From the NCBI GenBank assembly GCA_052034135.1, contig JBPOJC010000113.1, positions 1-6,155 of the forward strand: DNA of 6,155 nt, written 5' to 3'. Positions within the stretch are counted from its first letter, which is position 1. The number at the start of each line of letters is the position of its first letter. Under the pieces are notes generated by a model. It was given only the letters and a program-made list of their open reading frames with translations. It was not told where the DNA came from and did no database searches. This DNA is from JAGPKI01 sp052034135. GTDB taxonomy: Bacteria; Caldisericota; Caldisericia; UBA6126; JAGPKI01. A program made the translations under genes and the position numbers. Shown here piece after piece: positions 4,948-6,155 of the stretch.

Positions 4948-6155
4948 TTATTGCTTTGTTCCACCAGAAATAAATACAGGATTAGCAACTGCTGAATGTA
5001 AAGGAATAGTTGTGGAAGATTGTCTATAATCGAAGTTGTCTATAAAGGCATAAACTACAACTAAATAATCTAACCCATATAGTTCATTCTGTGCAATATG
5101 AACTGTTTCACTAAGTTCAGGTAATCCAGGGAAAGAAAAAGTTTCACTTCTTATAACTCTTGGTTTCCATGGAGGTCCATCATCTGGCCCTGAATCAGAT
5201 TTTCCGTAAATCGTATAACCAACAACATACCCATCACTTTTAAGTGCAGGTTTTGCAAAAAGTGAGATAGCAATACCAGCAGGTGAAACTTCAGTCTTCC
5301 CTCCACTCATTATTCCACCAGCAGTAAATGTTCCCCAGCCTCCAGCATTAGAAGCTGTAATTCCTTTGTGTTCTTTTCCGCATCCTCTTAGAGACCTAAT
5401 TAGCATATCATCTGATCCATCAAATCCAGGGATATTAACAAAAGTGCAGGAAGTTCCATAAACTGGTTCAAAACGAGACATTAGATAATATTCAAAGTTT
5501 GGAACTTCTCTTTCTTCTTTATCAGGTATAGTAAGAAGTCCACTTGAATCTGCAGCTATTAATGCAACAATATCTTCTACTCTATACCACCAGGCATCAT
5601 GACAATCTGAATTACTTACACCAACTACAAAATTATTAGCATAGTCTTCGGAACCAGGAATAGCTGAATCATTATTCCATTTAAGAAAAGTATAGAATAT
5701 ATCGGTGTATAAATAATTATGCCATATCTCCCACATGCTTCCTTTGTGGCCAGCCAATCTGCAAACTGACTCATTAAACATTTCAACTCCTATTATTCCC
5801 AACCCATCATTGCTTTGATCATCATCACCAAAACTTCTTATGATACTTGGGATAGGATGAATATTCCAGGTGTAATTCCACTCATCTTTTGTAAGAGAAA
5901 AAGATGGATGAGCAATAATTGACCATCCCTTTGGTCCAATAGTCCTACCATGGTCTTTAGCACATGTTTCTGGAATTGCTCCTCTTATAAAATTCTTCTT
6001 ATTTATACTTTGATTAGAATATCTAACCAAATGCTGTTCAATATCTGCAAATCCTCGATAATTAAGAATATCAGGAGCAGCAGAAGAACCTTCACAGCAG
6101 AAACAGGGCTCAGCATGAGGACATTCAATTGCTCCTGCTCCCCAACAAAGTGTAA
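4948..6155 (-). CDS. PHP-fold metallohydrolase, CehA/McbA-like (5' end beyond window)
   Basis: 401 residues are visible. The frame stays open to the right edge, so the TTG at 6030-6028 is an internal Leu codon and the N-terminus is missing. Numbered from the first visible codon, PHP-type motifs are IIAHPSF with His82, GVEMFNE with Glu124 and VGVSNSDCHDAW with Asp183 and His185, the counterpart of the usual GSDAH metal-binding motif. The HxH motif expected near the start must lie outside the window. A Gly-rich stretch (about 254-286) and the ending SAVANPVFI resemble the C-terminal part of CehA/McbA-type hydrolases, which cleave phosphoester, ester or carbamate bonds using bound metal ions. 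The substrate cannot be read from the sequence. A segment at 3-20 carries five cysteines (ECPHAEPCFCC), unusual for this fold. It is the first visible gene of the minus-strand run. The PHP fold is fairly sure, the subfamily is tentative. Confidence 0.72.
   Translation of the reverse strand, partial: TLCWGAGAIECPHAEPCFCCEGSSAAPDILNYRGFADIEQHLVRYSNQSINKKNFIRGAIPETCAKDHGRTIGPKGWSIIAHPSFSLTKDEWNYTWNIHPIPSIIRSFGDDDQSNDGLGIIGVEMFNESVCRLAGHKGSMWEIWHNYLYTDIFYTFLKWNNDSAIPGSEDYANNFVVGVSNSDCHDAWWYRVEDIVALIAADSSGLLTIPDKEEREVPNFEYYLMSRFEPVYGTSCTFVNIPGFDGSDDMLIRSLRGCGKEHKGITASNAGGWGTFTAGGIMSGGKTEVSPAGIAISLFAKPALKSDGYVVGYTIYGKSDSGPDDGPPWKPRVIRSETFSFPGLPELSETVHIAQNELYGLDYLVVVYAFIDNFDYRQSSTTIPLHSAVANPVFISGGTKQ

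Noticed and set aside
6028..6030. TTG as the true start of the PHP-type gene
   Set aside because: The frame continues open upstream for 41 more codons to the window edge with PHP-compatible sequence (APDILNYRGFADIEQHL), and the HxH motif is still missing, so the start lies outside.

Overview
The window looks like a piece of an AT-rich bacterial chromosome using the standard bacterial code. It holds five tandem protein genes on the minus strand (bases 829-6155). To their left are a cluster of palindromic dispersed repeats (about 230-745) and a very AT-rich, apparently gene-free edge (1-160, about 16% G+C by hand count). The mix of low-GC genes, PQQ-like propeller repeats of the DGTLKWKFKT type, an RHS fragment and GTCATTC-type repeats is what I would expect from an uncultivated lineage such as a candidate phylum, or a relative of Desulfobacterota or Nitrospirota. 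This placement is an impression, not a demonstrated assignment. A lipobox protein suggests a diderm-style envelope but does not prove one. No rRNA, tRNA, CRISPR array or transposase gene was seen.

Read in the direction of transcription (right to left), the genes are as follows. (1) The C-terminal 401 residues of a PHP-fold metallohydrolase resembling the CehA/McbA group, cut by the window edge. (2) A 257-residue integral membrane protein with about six membrane segments and no recognised family. (3) A 157-residue predicted lipoprotein. (4) A 478-residue orphan RHS 'tip' that starts almost exactly at the end of the RHS core (GRF to DPSGL) and ends in an SLT-type lytic transglycosylase domain. 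(5) A membrane-anchored eight-bladed PQQ-like/BamB-like beta-propeller of 412 residues. The gaps between them are 57, 56, 39 and 43 bases, so one transcript is plausible. Only genes 3 and 5 have a clear Shine-Dalgarno sequence.

Taken together, at least four of the five products are predicted to sit in or act on the cell envelope. The most notable item is the RHS tip. The toxin-bearing end of an RHS protein stands alone without the RHS barrel, and a lipoprotein and a membrane-anchored propeller flank it closely. An orphan RHS-CT/immunity-type module is a reasonable hypothesis, but nothing in the window proves it.

The repeat cluster on the left contains at least nine partial or full units of several hairpin families. 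Two plus-strand reading frames run through it (161-427 and 448-771) but read out repeat DNA and should not be annotated as genes.
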